Shown here one piece after another: positions 40,455 to 50,160 of a stretch of DNA of 64,000 nucleotides. The position numbers and the translations under genes were made by a program. A model generated the notes under the pieces. The model was given only the letters and a program-made list of their open reading frames with translations. It was not told the origin of the DNA and did no database searches. Source of the stretch: CAYFPO01 sp964345035 (GTDB lineage Bacteria; Fidelibacterota; Marinisomatia; SCGC-AAA003-L08; GCA-002704045); contig CAYFPO010000005.1 of the NCBI GenBank assembly GCA_964345035.1, positions 1-64,000 on the forward strand, in the 5' to 3' direction. How positions within the stretch are numbered: the stretch's first letter is position 1; each line of letters begins with the position of its first letter.

Positions 40455-41504
40455 GTGAATGATTTCGAACAATTAAAAATTGAATTTGACAAGGATGATA
40501 TGTGTAATGCAATCAGTTCATTTCCTGAACAACTGGAATATATGTTGGAAAAATTTTCCAAATGGACCACCAGAAAATCGTATACCGGATTGAACCATAT
40601 TATTATTCTTGGAATGGGGGGGTCTGCGATAGGAGGTGACCTTGCAAAGATTTTAATTTCGAAAAAGTGCAGGATCCCAACATTTGTGAATAGAAATTAT
40701 ACTATCCCCGGATGGGTGAATGACAAGACATTGGTAATAGCATCCTCCTATTCAGGTAATACTGAAGAAACTCTGGAGGCCTTCTCCGAATGCAAAAAAC
40801 GGAATGCTCTGTGTATCATCATTTCAACCGGCGGTGAGCTCACAAATCGCGGGGAAGAAGCTAATTGTGATATAATTAAGATTCCATCCGGGTTACAACC
40901 ACGGGCTGCCTTAGGATATTCTGTGATGGCTGTCCTGTTTGCCTTGAATAAATCGGGATATATTACAGATACAGTTATTAATCAAATTAATGAATCATTG
41001 GATGCATTAAAGGCTTTTTCAAAACAATTAAAACAATTAAATAAAAGAAATAAAGCCCAGGAATTAGCAGAACAAATATATAACACAACTCCTGTTTTGT
41101 ATGGAAGTGCTGGCTTTATGTCAATCATAGCAATGAGATTTAGAGGCCAGTTGGAAGAAAATGCGAAAATGATTTCCTTTCATAATGATATACCAGAAAT
41201 GAATCATAATGAAATTGAAGGCTGGGGTGGAATCAATAAGCAGAGTAATAGATATTCAATAATTTGGATAACAGATGAGAGAGATCATCCGCAGGTAATG
41301 AAAAGAATTGATATTTCAAGGGAACTGTTAAGTAAGAATTGTAGTAATCAATACATACTCAAAACCAATGGGAAAAATTTTATTGAAAGAGTATTAAAAT
41401 TAATTCATTTTGTAGATTGGGTCAGTCTTTATACAGCATTGTTAAATTCAGTTGACCCAACTCCGGTCGTACAAATACAGAAGTTAAAGAAACATCTTAA
41501 ATAG
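40455..41504 (+). CDS. Bifunctional phosphoglucose/phosphomannose isomerase
   Basis: A 349-residue SIS-domain isomerase of the small PGI/PMI type. It shows IILGMGGSAIGGDLA, VIASSYSGNTEETLEAF, CIIISTGGELTNRG and SGLQPRAALGYSVMAVL, and FHNDIPEMNHNEIEGW, which carries the catalytic region. It interconverts fructose-6-phosphate with glucose- or mannose-6-phosphate. It follows the polyprenyl synthase by two bases and fits with the mutase as a source of mannose and glucose phosphates. Confidence 0.92.
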   Translation: MNDFEQLKIEFDKDDMCNAISSFPEQLEYMLEKFSKWTTRKSYTGLNHIIILGMGGSAIGGDLAKILISKKCRIPTFVNRNYTIPGWVNDKTLVIASSYSGNTEETLEAFSECKKRNALCIIISTGGELTNRGEEANCDIIKIPSGLQPRAALGYSVMAVLFALNKSGYITDTVINQINESLDALKAFSKQLKQLNKRNKAQELAEQIYNTTPVLYGSAGFMSIIAMRFRGQLEENAKMISFHNDIPEMNHNEIEGWGGINKQSNRYSIIWITDERDHPQVMKRIDISRELLSKNCSNQYILKTNGKNFIERVLKLIHFVDWVSLYTALLNSVDPTPVVQIQKLKKHLK

Positions 41505-41575
41505 AATTAATTAACTGTTCTATATTGTTGTTACAAGAAATAAGAAAGGTGTAAATTTTATTAGAGGAAATCAAT

Positions 41576-42157
41576 ATGGTAAATGTAGAAGTAGTTAGAA
41601 TTTCATATTATCCACCCAGCAAAGGATATGCAGTGTTGCTCAGGGAAATTGATGGTGAACGACAGTTGCCAATCATTGTAGGCAGCTCTGAGGCACAAGC
41701 TATTGCGCTGGCGTTAGAAGGAATTAATATGCCGCGACCCATGACTCACGATCTGATATGTGATTTTCTTGATGATCTGCAGGCTGATGTATTAAAAGTG
41801 GTTGTAACCCACATATCCAAGGGGACATTTTATGCCAAAGTTGTCATTGATACTCCATATATGGGTACAGTGAAGGTAGATTCCAGACCAAGTGATGCAC
41901 TTGCTGTGGGATTGAGGGCAATGGCACCTATTTATATTAGTGATGTAGTTATGAAGGAAGCTGCAGTTGAAAATATGGTATTTGAAGAAGGGGATGAACC
42001 TTTAATATCTGAAGATCCAATTCAAATGCAGAAAAATACATTGAATAATTTAAAAGCCGCTTTGGATAAAGCTGTGGATGATGAAGATTATGAGGTAGCT
42101 GCGAAATTGCGTGATAGAATTAAATTTATCGAAAGTGAATCAAAAACTCCAGAATAG
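41576..42157 (+). CDS. Bifunctional nuclease-family protein with UVR motif
   Basis: A 193-residue protein. Residues about 1-135 form the DUF151/BFN domain (GERQLPIIVGSSEAQAIALA, ICDFLDDLQADVLKVVV, VDSRPSDALAVGLR). Residues about 150-188 form a UvrB/UvrC-type motif (LKAALDKAVDDEDYEVAAKL). Plant members show RNase and DNase activity; the bacterial role is uncertain. Its stop lies one base from the convergent rnc stop, with no room for a terminator. Confidence 0.9.
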   Translation: MVNVEVVRISYYPPSKGYAVLLREIDGERQLPIIVGSSEAQAIALALEGINMPRPMTHDLICDFLDDLQADVLKVVVTHISKGTFYAKVVIDTPYMGTVKVDSRPSDALAVGLRAMAPIYISDVVMKEAAVENMVFEEGDEPLISEDPIQMQKNTLNNLKAALDKAVDDEDYEVAAKLRDRIKFIESESKTPE

Positions 42158-42158
42158 A

Positions 42159-42857
42159 TTATAAATTTAGTTCCTGAACTGCTTTCTTCGCTGCTTTTTG
42201 TTCTGCATCTTTTATACTTTTCCCTCCACCATGAAATAAAAGCTTCTCCCCGATTGAAACTTCAACTTCAAACGATTTATTATGGTCAGGTCCCTCTTCT
42301 GATTTTATGGAAAATATCGGTGATTCATTAAATTTCTTGTGAGAATATTCTATTAATTTGCCTTTATAGTTGATATTATGCTTTGATAATTCCTCATTCA
42401 CGATCAATGTCCTTAATACAAATTCCCTGGCATTCAAATAATCACTGTCTAAAAATATAGCTCCAATAACTGCTTCATAGAGATCTGCAGTTATATTTCT
42501 TGATACTTTTATATTCCTTGTATTTACACCCTTATCTACAATTAGAAATTCCTGAAGTTTTAACAATGATCCTATTTTGGATAGAAATGACCGATTTACA
42601 AGAGTTGCTCTTTTTTTAGTAAGGATTCCTTCATCGCTATCAGGATATTTTTCTGCAAGCCATTGAATGACAATTAAGCTGAGAACTGAATCTCCCAACA
42701 GTTCGAGTCTTTCAAAATTCATATTTGGGGAGGAATTAACAGATCGGTGAATAAAGGCTGTTTTCATCAGTGTTTCATTCCTGAACTTGTATTTTAATCT
42801 GGTTTCAATTTGTTTTCTATAATCACTCTGTTTGAAAAATCGATCCAGAAATCCCAA
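42159..42857 (-). CDS. rnc: Ribonuclease III
   Basis: A 232-residue double-strand-specific RNase. The nuclease domain has NFERLELLGDSVLSLIV (signature ERLEFLGD-type) and DLYEAVIGAIFLDS, with catalytic acidic residues. The C-terminal dsRNA-binding domain ends GGGKSIKDAEQKAAKKAVQE. It processes rRNA and other structured RNA. It lies after fabF at the end of the fatty-acid cluster, as in many bacteria. Confidence 0.95.
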   Translation of the reverse strand: MGFLDRFFKQSDYRKQIETRLKYKFRNETLMKTAFIHRSVNSSPNMNFERLELLGDSVLSLIVIQWLAEKYPDSDEGILTKKRATLVNRSFLSKIGSLLKLQEFLIVDKGVNTRNIKVSRNITADLYEAVIGAIFLDSDYLNAREFVLRTLIVNEELSKHNINYKGKLIEYSHKKFNESPIFSIKSEEGPDHNKSFEVEVSIGEKLLFHGGGKSIKDAEQKAAKKAVQELNL

Positions 42858-42858
42858 A

Positions 42859-44094
42859 TTATCCTCCTTTTTTCAGAACAAGGACTGCATTATGTCCACC
42901 AAATCCAAAGGTATTAGACATAGTATATTCGACATCTACATCAATTGTTTGATTGGGAACATATTGTAAATCACATTCAGGATCGGGTGTGGAATAATTG
43001 ATAGTAGGTGGAAGTTTTCCGGATAATCCTGCTTGAATACAGGCAATTGCTTCAACCCCGCCAGCTGCACCAAGAAGATGTCCTGTCATAGATTTGGTTG
43101 ACGAAATATGTAGATTTTCAGCATGATCGTCAAAGACTGTTTTAATGGCACTAGTTTCATTTTTATCATTAAATGGAGTTGAGGTACCGTGAGCATTAAT
43201 ATACTGAATATCTAAAGGTTCAATTCCAGCATCTTTAATTGCATACTGCATTGCACGGACAGCACCTTCGCCGCCCGGAGCAGGGGAGGTGACGTGATAG
43301 GCATCTCCTGTTGCACCATATCCTGCAATTTCACCTAAAACCTGTGCACCTCTGTTTTGGGCATGAGAAAGTTCTTCCAGTACAAGAATACCCGCACCCT
43401 CTCCCAACACGAACCCATTTCTATATAGATCAAATGGTCGACTTGCAGAATTTCGGTCAGGATTTTTTGTAAGTGCTTTCATATTGGCAAATCCTGCGAC
43501 CGCCAATGGATGGATAGATGCTTCTGTTCCACCTGAAACGATTACATCAGCATCACCATATTGAATCATCCTAAACGCATCACCTATCGCATGAGTTGCT
43601 GTAGCACAGGCAGAGACCACTCCATAGTTGGGTCCCTTAAAACCATATTTGATTGAAATATGCCCTGCAGCAATATCAGAGATGAGTGCTGGTATAAAAA
43701 AGGGGCTGACACGTCTCGGGCTTTTTAGCATTCTGTGGTACTGTTCTGTTAAGGTAGTAATTCCACCAATTCCGGATCCGATGATCACACCTATTCGATT
43801 TCCATCTGATTTTTTGTCATCAAGTTTAGCCTGTTTAACCGCTTCATCAGTTGCAATCATTGCAAATGCGGTGAATCGATCCATTCTGTTCAATTCTTTT
43901 TTATCAATATGTGATTCAAAATCCAGATTTTTTACTTCACCAGCGATTTTAACCGAAAAATCAGAAGGATCAAACAGTGTGATGGAATCAATTCCATTTG
44001 AGCTTGATATTAGACTATCCCAAAATTCACGGACATTGTTTCCCACAGGAGAAACAACACCCATACCGGTTACTACAACACGTCTGTGGGGCAA
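42859..44094 (-). CDS. fabF: Beta-ketoacyl-ACP synthase II
   Basis: A 411-residue condensing enzyme that elongates acyl-ACP with malonyl-ACP. The active Cys lies in GVVSACATATHAIGDAF, and the two His in NAHGTSTPFNDKNE and SSTKSMTGHLLGAAG. It starts with VVVTGMGVVSPVGNNV. It follows acpP by four bases in the conserved order acpP-fabF-rnc. Confidence 0.97.
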   Translation of the reverse strand: MPHRRVVVTGMGVVSPVGNNVREFWDSLISSSNGIDSITLFDPSDFSVKIAGEVKNLDFESHIDKKELNRMDRFTAFAMIATDEAVKQAKLDDKKSDGNRIGVIIGSGIGGITTLTEQYHRMLKSPRRVSPFFIPALISDIAAGHISIKYGFKGPNYGVVSACATATHAIGDAFRMIQYGDADVIVSGGTEASIHPLAVAGFANMKALTKNPDRNSASRPFDLYRNGFVLGEGAGILVLEELSHAQNRGAQVLGEIAGYGATGDAYHVTSPAPGGEGAVRAMQYAIKDAGIEPLDIQYINAHGTSTPFNDKNETSAIKTVFDDHAENLHISSTKSMTGHLLGAAGGVEAIACIQAGLSGKLPPTINYSTPDPECDLQYVPNQTIDVDVEYTMSNTFGFGGHNAVLVLKKGG

Positions 44095-44098
44095 GGGT

Positions 44099-44344
44099 TT
44101 ATTCGGCTTCTGCTAATTTAGATTCGATATAATCAATTGCTTTTCCAACAGTAGTGATGGTTTCAGCATCTTCATCCGGTATTTCAATATTGAACTCCTC
44201 TTCAAACTGCATGATTAATTCAACGGTATCTAATGAATCTGCTCCAAGATCATCAATAAATTTTGCATCTTCTGTGATTTTACTCTCTTCAACACCAAGT
44301 TTATCGATTATTATTTCGGTTACTTTATCTTTATTTTCTGACAT
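44099..44344 (-). CDS. acpP: Acyl carrier protein
   Basis: An 81-residue acidic four-helix carrier. The phosphopantetheine serine lies in DDLGADSLDTVELIMQFEEE. It carries growing acyl chains for the Fab enzymes encoded on both sides. Length and charge are typical. Confidence 0.97.
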   Translation of the reverse strand: MSENKDKVTEIIIDKLGVEESKITEDAKFIDDLGADSLDTVELIMQFEEEFNIEIPDEDAETITTVGKAIDYIESKLAEAE

Positions 44345-44359
44345 TCTGTCTCCTGTTTT

Positions 44360-45106
44360 TTACATTACCATTCCACCGTCTACAGTCACAACCTGCCCTG
44401 TAATGTAATCAGCATTATCTGATGCCAGAAACATCACAAGATCTGCCACATTTTGCGGTGTGCCCAAACGGTTAAGCGGAATATTTTCAATATATTTATT
44501 TTTTACTTCTTCTGAGAGAGCGGCGGTCATTTCTGTTTCAATATATCCAGGTGCAACTGCATTCACTGTTATATTTCGAGAGGCGAGTTCTTTAGCGGCG
44601 GACTTTGTGAGTCCTAAAATTCCTGCTTTGGATGCTGAATAATTAGCTTGACCAGCATTTCCTGTCAATCCAACCACTGATGTAATATTTATTACTCTTC
44701 CTTTTCGAGTTTTCATCATTGGTTTGGTTACTGATTTGATACCATTAAAACATCCTTTTAAATTAATATTCATTACCAAATCCCAATCTTCCGGTTTTAA
44801 TCTCAGCATTAAATTATCCCGGGTGATACCGGCATTATTTACGAGAATATCAACATTCCCGAATTTGTCAATTATTTGTTTTACTGCAGACTGGAAACTA
44901 TCAAGATTTGATACATCAGTGGAAATACTGATTGCAGATCCGCCATCAGCAGTAATCTCATTTTCAAGTTCTACAAGATCATTCAAGGTTCTGCTCAATA
45001 GTGCTACATTTGCTCCTGAATCAGCAAATGACAGGGCAACAGTTTTTCCGATACCTCTTGATGCACCGGTTACAACTACAGTTTGGTTCTGAAAATTAAA
45101 CTTCAA
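44360..45106 (-). CDS. fabG: 3-oxoacyl-ACP reductase
   Basis: A 248-residue short-chain dehydrogenase using NADPH. It has TGASRGIGKTVALSFAD (cofactor loop), NNAGITRDNLML, the catalytic YSASK in GNAGQANYSASKAGILGL, and AVAPGYIETEM. The C-terminal ITGQVVTVDGGMVM is typical of FabG. It overlaps the end of fabD by 11 bases and precedes acpP. Confidence 0.97.
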   Translation of the reverse strand: MKFNFQNQTVVVTGASRGIGKTVALSFADSGANVALLSRTLNDLVELENEITADGGSAISISTDVSNLDSFQSAVKQIIDKFGNVDILVNNAGITRDNLMLRLKPEDWDLVMNINLKGCFNGIKSVTKPMMKTRKGRVINITSVVGLTGNAGQANYSASKAGILGLTKSAAKELASRNITVNAVAPGYIETEMTAALSEEVKNKYIENIPLNRLGTPQNVADLVMFLASDNADYITGQVVTVDGGMVM

Positions 45107-46007
45107 ATGATTCTAAATCTGTAAGGTTACTAATGCCAAAATTTACGGTTTCTTTATTTATTCTACGATTTAATCCTTGTAATATTTTACCTGGTCCGAC
45201 TTCAATAAACTGAGTAACACCATCAATAATCATTTTTTCAATGGTATCAGTCCATTTTACAGGACTTTCCAGTTGTTTCAGCAAATTACTTTTCAGACTG
45301 TTCTTATCTGTTACTGGTTTACCGGTCACATTTTGATATACAGGTAGTTTGCTATCCTTGAAATCAACATTATCCAATACTTCTTTCAGTGGATCTCTTG
45401 CAGACGACATAAGTGGTGAATGAAATGCACCGGACACATTTAGGGGTAATGCTCTTCTAATTCCTAATGATTTAGCAGTTTCAATCGCATTCCGGACTGC
45501 ATTCACTTCGCCGGATATTACCACTTGCCCCGGAGCATTTTCATTGGCGGGTACTACAATCCCGTCCTGCTGACAAATTTCTGCAAGTTGTTCATTATCC
45601 GCTCCAAGGATTGCTGCCATCATGCCCGGTTGGATATCCCCTGCTTTTGCCATTTCATTACTACGGACTTTAACTATTTTTAATCCATCATTAAATGATA
45701 ATACATCTGCGCATACTAAAGCTGAAATTTCACCAAGGCTGTGGCCTGCTGCAGCATCTGGAATTTCACCAGCATCAGCAAGTGTTTTTGAAACAATAAC
45801 ACTATGCACAAAAATTGCTGGTTGTGTATATTGGGTCCTTTTAAGAGTTTCCTCAGGCCCATTAAATGAAATATCACTTAATGAAAATCCAAGTAATTCA
45901 TTTGCCTCTTCGTAATACGATTTCCCTAGTTTTGACTGATCATAAAAATCCAGCCCCATGCCGACAAACTGAGATCCTTGTCCTGGAAATAAAAATGCAG
46001 TTTTCAT
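45096..46007 (-). CDS. fabD: Malonyl-CoA:ACP transacylase
   Basis: A 303-residue acyltransferase that loads malonyl groups on ACP. Motifs are AFLFPGQGSQFVGMG at the start, AAGHSLGEISALVCAD with the active Ser, and GAFHSPLM with the active His. The start is set at ATG 46007 because MKTAFLFPGQGSQ is the usual N-terminus; this ATG shares its A with the fabH stop (TAATG). A longer frame upstream adds six unlikely residues. Confidence 0.96.
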   Translation of the reverse strand: MKTAFLFPGQGSQFVGMGLDFYDQSKLGKSYYEEANELLGFSLSDISFNGPEETLKRTQYTQPAIFVHSVIVSKTLADAGEIPDAAAGHSLGEISALVCADVLSFNDGLKIVKVRSNEMAKAGDIQPGMMAAILGADNEQLAEICQQDGIVVPANENAPGQVVISGEVNAVRNAIETAKSLGIRRALPLNVSGAFHSPLMSSARDPLKEVLDNVDFKDSKLPVYQNVTGKPVTDKNSLKSNLLKQLESPVKWTDTIEKMIIDGVTQFIEVGPGKILQGLNRRINKETVNFGISNLTDLESFEV

Positions 46008-47017
46008 TAAGTAGGTAATCCCCATTTCATTAAAGTAGCTCCCCAGGTAAAACCTGCTCCAAAAGCCGCCATTAGAATATAATCATTTTTTGAGACTCTT
46101 TTCGTCTCAATACTTTCTGCCAACGCTATTGGAATAGTCGCAGCTGTAGTATTTGCATATTTATCAATATTGATTATCACTTTATCCTCTGATAATCCCA
46201 ATCTACTCGCGGCTGCATCTATGATCCGTTTATTTGCCTGATGGGGGATGAAAAGTGCAATATCCTTCCCGGTCAATCCATTCCTTTTGACTACCTCTTC
46301 CGATATATCTGCCATTCCCTTAACCGCATATTTGAATACCGGACGCCCATCCTGATAGGCATAATGAAATCCGTTGTCCAGAGTTTCCTGGGAAGTAGGA
46401 AGTCTACTTCCACCCGCTTTCAAATTCAAATATTTTCCTCCCATACCATCAATCCGGAGTTTGGAATCAATTATTCCACAATCAGAATCAGACGGTTCCA
46501 GTAGAACTGCACCGGCTCCATCACCAAATAAAATACAAGTATTGCGATCTGAATAGTTGATAATTGAACTCATTGTATCTGCACCGATCACCAAAACTTT
46601 TTGATATCTGCCAGTTTCAATAAATTGAGTACCGGTTTGAAGGGCAAACAAAAAACCGGAACATGCAGCTGAAAGGTCAAATCCCCAGGCATTTACAGCA
46701 CCTATTTTTTCCTGAATAATGCAGGCAGTGGAAGGAAAAAGCGTATCAGGTGTTACTGTACCTACAATGATGACATCCAGCTCTTCAGATGATATTCCCC
46801 TATTTGCAAGTAATTGATTTACAGCTTCAATGCATAAGTCCGAAGTCGCCTGATTTTTTGAAGCAATACGTCGTTCACTGATACCGGTACGTTCCAAAAT
46901 CCACTTATCAGATGTTTCAACCATTTTCTCCAGATCATTATTTGTAAGCCTTTTTTCGGGGAGGTATTTACCTACGGCAGTGATTTTAGCTCTACGCAGA
47001 GATGGTATCGTGGTCAT
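46007..47017 (-). CDS. fabH: Beta-ketoacyl-ACP synthase III
   Basis: A 336-residue enzyme that starts fatty acid synthesis from acetyl-CoA (or a branched primer) and malonyl-ACP. The active Cys is in DLSAACSGFLFALQTG, His in FIPHQANKRIID and Asn in KYANTTAATIP. The start is set at ATG 47017 (MTTIPSLRRAKITAVGKYLP); the frame is open further up, but that part overlaps plsX coding. Overlap with plsX is then 26 bases. Confidence 0.95.
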   Translation of the reverse strand: MTTIPSLRRAKITAVGKYLPEKRLTNNDLEKMVETSDKWILERTGISERRIASKNQATSDLCIEAVNQLLANRGISSEELDVIIVGTVTPDTLFPSTACIIQEKIGAVNAWGFDLSAACSGFLFALQTGTQFIETGRYQKVLVIGADTMSSIINYSDRNTCILFGDGAGAVLLEPSDSDCGIIDSKLRIDGMGGKYLNLKAGGSRLPTSQETLDNGFHYAYQDGRPVFKYAVKGMADISEEVVKRNGLTGKDIALFIPHQANKRIIDAAASRLGLSEDKVIINIDKYANTTAATIPIALAESIETKRVSKNDYILMAAFGAGFTWGATLMKWGLPT

Positions 47018-48038
47018 AATTTCTTTCTTCCAGGTTTTCAATTGTAATTTCAATTCTCGAAGTGATATCTTCAACCAATTTTTCATCATAGGCTTTTTGA
47101 GCAGCCATAAGAGAGTTTTTGATTGCTCTTGATGATGACGATCCATGTGCTTTGATCACAATTCCATTTATGCCTAAAATACTGGTTCCACCATGTTCTT
47201 CATAATCCAGAGTTTTTTTCAAATCATTGAATGCCGGTGCCATTAATGGAGCTCCAATCCGGGAAATCGGATGGGCTTTAATATTCTGTTTCAACCATTC
47301 AAAAGTATGTTTGACAAGTCCCTCAATTGATTTTAAAATGGAATTTCCTGTAAATCCATCACAGACTACAACATCTACTTTGCCATCCAGAATATAACGT
47401 GCTTCAATATTTCCTGCAAATTGTTCCACGTACTCTTCTAACAAGGGATACGCTGCAACGGTCAATTCATTTCCCTTGGATTTCTCAAGACCGATATTCA
47501 AAAGCCCGACCTTTGGATTTTTTCTATTTTCCAGATGTTCAAGATATGCTTGTGACATTATGGCAAATTGAACCAGATGTCTGGGGTTTACATTCGCGTT
47601 AGCACCTGCATCACAAAGGATGAAACCACCTGATTGTGTGGGAATAAAAGGGGCTAATGCAGGTCTGTTAATTCCCGGAATTTTTCCTAGAATAAAGAGA
47701 GCAGATGTGAGCAGTGCTCCGGTGTTTCCGGCACTGATCACAGCATCTGCAAAACCATCTTTGACTAACTGGACAGCTTTAACCAGCGATGATTCCGGTT
47801 TTTCACGAAACACCTTAGAAGACCGTTCATCGGCAGTGATTATATCGGGAGCATGTACAAAATGAATCCGTTCCTTCACATTTCTATATGTAGATTCATA
47901 TATACGAATTCTGGTTTCATCCCCAACAAATACAATTTCACCTGAAGAGTTGCCGCTTTGTTTCAGATAATCAACAGCACCTCTGATGTTGGAGAGGGGG
48001 GCATGGTCGCCGCCCATCACATCAATGGCAATTTTCAT
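46992..48038 (-). CDS. plsX: Phosphate acyltransferase PlsX
   Basis: A 348-residue peripheral membrane enzyme that converts acyl-ACP to acyl-phosphate for phospholipid synthesis. It has MKIAIDVMGGDHAPLSNI at the start, SAGNTGALLTSALFILGKI, and VVCDGFTGNSILKSIEG. It lies between rpmF and fabH, the standard arrangement. Length is normal. Confidence 0.96.
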   Translation of the reverse strand: MKIAIDVMGGDHAPLSNIRGAVDYLKQSGNSSGEIVFVGDETRIRIYESTYRNVKERIHFVHAPDIITADERSSKVFREKPESSLVKAVQLVKDGFADAVISAGNTGALLTSALFILGKIPGINRPALAPFIPTQSGGFILCDAGANANVNPRHLVQFAIMSQAYLEHLENRKNPKVGLLNIGLEKSKGNELTVAAYPLLEEYVEQFAGNIEARYILDGKVDVVVCDGFTGNSILKSIEGLVKHTFEWLKQNIKAHPISRIGAPLMAPAFNDLKKTLDYEEHGGTSILGINGIVIKAHGSSSSRAIKNSLMAAQKAYDEKLVEDITSRIEITIENLEERNYDHDTISA

Positions 48039-48050
48039 TGGAATTGGGGA

Positions 48051-48233
48051 TTATACTCCGGTAGCAGAAATTACTGGGCGGCCTTTGTAATAGCCACAGT
48101 TAGGACATGCGCGATGGGGTTGTTTGGGTTGGCTGCACTGTGGACATGTGCCAACTTGTGGTGGGGATAGCTTCCAGTGGGTTCTGCGTTTCCGACCACG
48201 AGTCTTAGATTGTCTTCGTTTTGGTACTGCCAT
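48051..48233 (-). CDS. rpmF: 50S ribosomal protein L32
   Basis: A 60-residue basic ribosomal protein starting MAVPKRRQSKTRGRKRRTHW. It keeps a zinc-finger pattern of two Cys pairs, CPQC and CPNC. It is the first gene of the rpmF-plsX-fab operon, with 133 bases of non-coding DNA upstream where the promoter must lie. Confidence 0.97.
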   Translation of the reverse strand: MAVPKRRQSKTRGRKRRTHWKLSPPQVGTCPQCSQPKQPHRACPNCGYYKGRPVISATGV

Positions 48234-48366
48234 AAGTTTTTCCTTGTAAATTTACGAATTAATTAAATTGTGCCCTGATGAAAATTCATCAATTTTAAGG
48301 TGCGAAAAATACGGAAATATTCAATTTTAAAACAAGGAATTGTTACTTGTAATCATACCCAAATTA

Positions 48367-49428
48367 TTATTTGTCATTATTCTTTAGAGTCAACAGATTG
48401 AATCCGCTATCAATTTTCCGTAAGATAATGAATACCATAGTCCTGCCGGTAACTATATTACTCAGAAATATTGATATAAGGTGTAGAAAAATCATTCCTA
48501 ACGATACAGCAACCAGTAGTGCAGGTATAAACTCTAACATTGAATTAGAATAATCAGTAAAATTCAATGGATTGAGAATATGCAATGCAGAGTGCCAGAT
48601 TTGTTGAAATGTTTCACCCAAAAGGAATGACTGACTGAAAAAAGTATTAATGAACTGGATCATTCCCCAGTAAACTCCTCCAATAAAACAGGTAAAAAGA
48701 CAGGTGATAACCACGTTGACAATAGTGTAAACAAACAAACGAAATGGCTGGGACCAGAAAATGGAGTAGGTTTGAAATATTACCGTAAAGGCATCACCTC
48801 CCCATGATGTAAATATCATTGGTCCATAGGCTATTGAAAACACACACACAATGCATGTAAATACCAGAAACAATGCTGTAAAGAAATAGAATAGGTAGAG
48901 AAAACCAAAAAAGTTTGGTCCAATCCACGGGAGGGAGGAGATTAGTCCAAATACAACCCAGAGCAGCAGAAAAAAACCTATAATGATCAAAATTCCAACT
49001 GGAGGGAATAACAATGAAAATTTGTTTTCTTTTAAAAAGGTGAATCCAGCACCAATTGTTACCAATTTATTTCCTTTAAATTCTTCAAACGCAATTTTAC
49101 TGATTCCGCCAGAAGTGAGCATCAGGATTACCAGAGATAAAGTTATCCCACCACAGAGAATAAAAATTGAATTCAGAGAATCCGGTAATGAATATTGGAA
49201 TAATACAAACCTGTGATGGTTCCAGTAATCTGTGATGTTTATTCCATTCAGAAGAATTATTAGAAAGTTTGAAAGGAATAATGTGAAATATATTGCAATT
49301 ACACCAACAAAAGCTATTCCCAGCTTTTTAGCTTTGGTGGCAAGACGGGGGACCTTAAACAGGTCCAGGATATTAAAACGCAGGTTTAGAGGTTGAAAAA
49401 TTTTAATGTCATTATTCGGCACGGACAC
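48367..49428 (-). CDS. Hypothetical polytopic membrane protein
   Basis: A 353-residue protein with about six hydrophobic segments, such as LGIAFVGVIAIYFTLFLSNF, LLFPPVGILIIIGFFLLLWV, LYFFTALFLVFTCIVCVFSI and LVAVSLGMIFLHLISIFLSN. No catalytic motif is visible. It overlaps the SPOR lipoprotein gene upstream by 17 bases. I do not recognise a named family; the layout is like membrane proteins of unknown function in FCB-group bacteria. Confidence 0.75.
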   Translation of the reverse strand: MSVPNNDIKIFQPLNLRFNILDLFKVPRLATKAKKLGIAFVGVIAIYFTLFLSNFLIILLNGINITDYWNHHRFVLFQYSLPDSLNSIFILCGGITLSLVILMLTSGGISKIAFEEFKGNKLVTIGAGFTFLKENKFSLLFPPVGILIIIGFFLLLWVVFGLISSLPWIGPNFFGFLYLFYFFTALFLVFTCIVCVFSIAYGPMIFTSWGGDAFTVIFQTYSIFWSQPFRLFVYTIVNVVITCLFTCFIGGVYWGMIQFINTFFSQSFLLGETFQQIWHSALHILNPLNFTDYSNSMLEFIPALLVAVSLGMIFLHLISIFLSNIVTGRTMVFIILRKIDSGFNLLTLKNNDK

Positions 49429-50149
49429 GGTCTATCCAGATATCATGTTTCCAGATCGTACTGATTTGTTTTTTGACTTCCTTTGCAATTGTTTTGTCTG
49501 AGAAATTACCTACTCGTACACGAAACCAGGTTTGATTTTTATCTTTGAATTCCACTTTCTGAATATATGCATCAAATCCGTTTTCTATGAGGAAATTCTT
49601 ATCATTTCGGGCAGCATTAATAGATGGTCTGGAGGAGACTTGAACAGTCCAACCTTCCTCCATGGTTTGCTGTTGTTGAATAACAGATTTTTCTGATACT
49701 GTCGGCTTTTTTTGTTCAGTTTCAGTAGATGCATTTTCAATGATGGATTCAAGCTCTGGAGCAGGCTCAGGTTCCCTCGGTTCTACCGGTACTTCTCTTT
49801 CAGTAACATTCAGTAATGTGTCCGGAACTGCAGTAAAATAAAATTCCAATAATTGAAGTTCTGATTCTTGGGAATCCCTGATAGATGCAAATACATCATA
49901 ATTACCTTTTATATCCGGGGTCAGAAATGCTTTATCACCATGTACTCGAAACATATAATCACTTTGTTCAGGTGCATTTCCAATCCACCACTGATAAACC
50001 ACATCCACATCAGTTTGAAATTTTTCGGATTCCTCTATCTTAAATGTTGATCCAACCAAAATTGATTCACGCTCCGTATTACTCCCACATGAAGGGATAA
50101 CAAGTAAAATACTGATGGTTAGTGTTGCAATTTTCAGGATATAATTCAT
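49412..50149 (-). CDS. SPOR-domain lipoprotein
   Basis: A 245-residue lipoprotein with the lipobox VIPSC (C21). The middle (about 120-160) is a proline- and glutamate-rich linker (PVEPREPEPAPELE). The C-terminal 75 residues are a SPOR domain (EGWTVQVSSRPSINAARND and FRVRVGNFSDKTIAKEVKKQ), which binds peptidoglycan with stripped stems, often at the division site. A PKD-like first part (VDVVYQWWIGNAPEQSDYMF) may be a second binding domain. It overlaps the membrane protein that follows. Confidence 0.85.
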   Translation of the reverse strand: MNYILKIATLTISILLVIPSCGSNTERESILVGSTFKIEESEKFQTDVDVVYQWWIGNAPEQSDYMFRVHGDKAFLTPDIKGNYDVFASIRDSQESELQLLEFYFTAVPDTLLNVTEREVPVEPREPEPAPELESIIENASTETEQKKPTVSEKSVIQQQQTMEEGWTVQVSSRPSINAARNDKNFLIENGFDAYIQKVEFKDKNQTWFRVRVGNFSDKTIAKEVKKQISTIWKHDIWIDRVRAE

Positions 50150-50160
50150 AAAAATCGGTT

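Noticed and set aside
43628..44116. 162-codon plus-strand frame across fabF
   Set aside because: Antisense shadow of fabF; no independent support.
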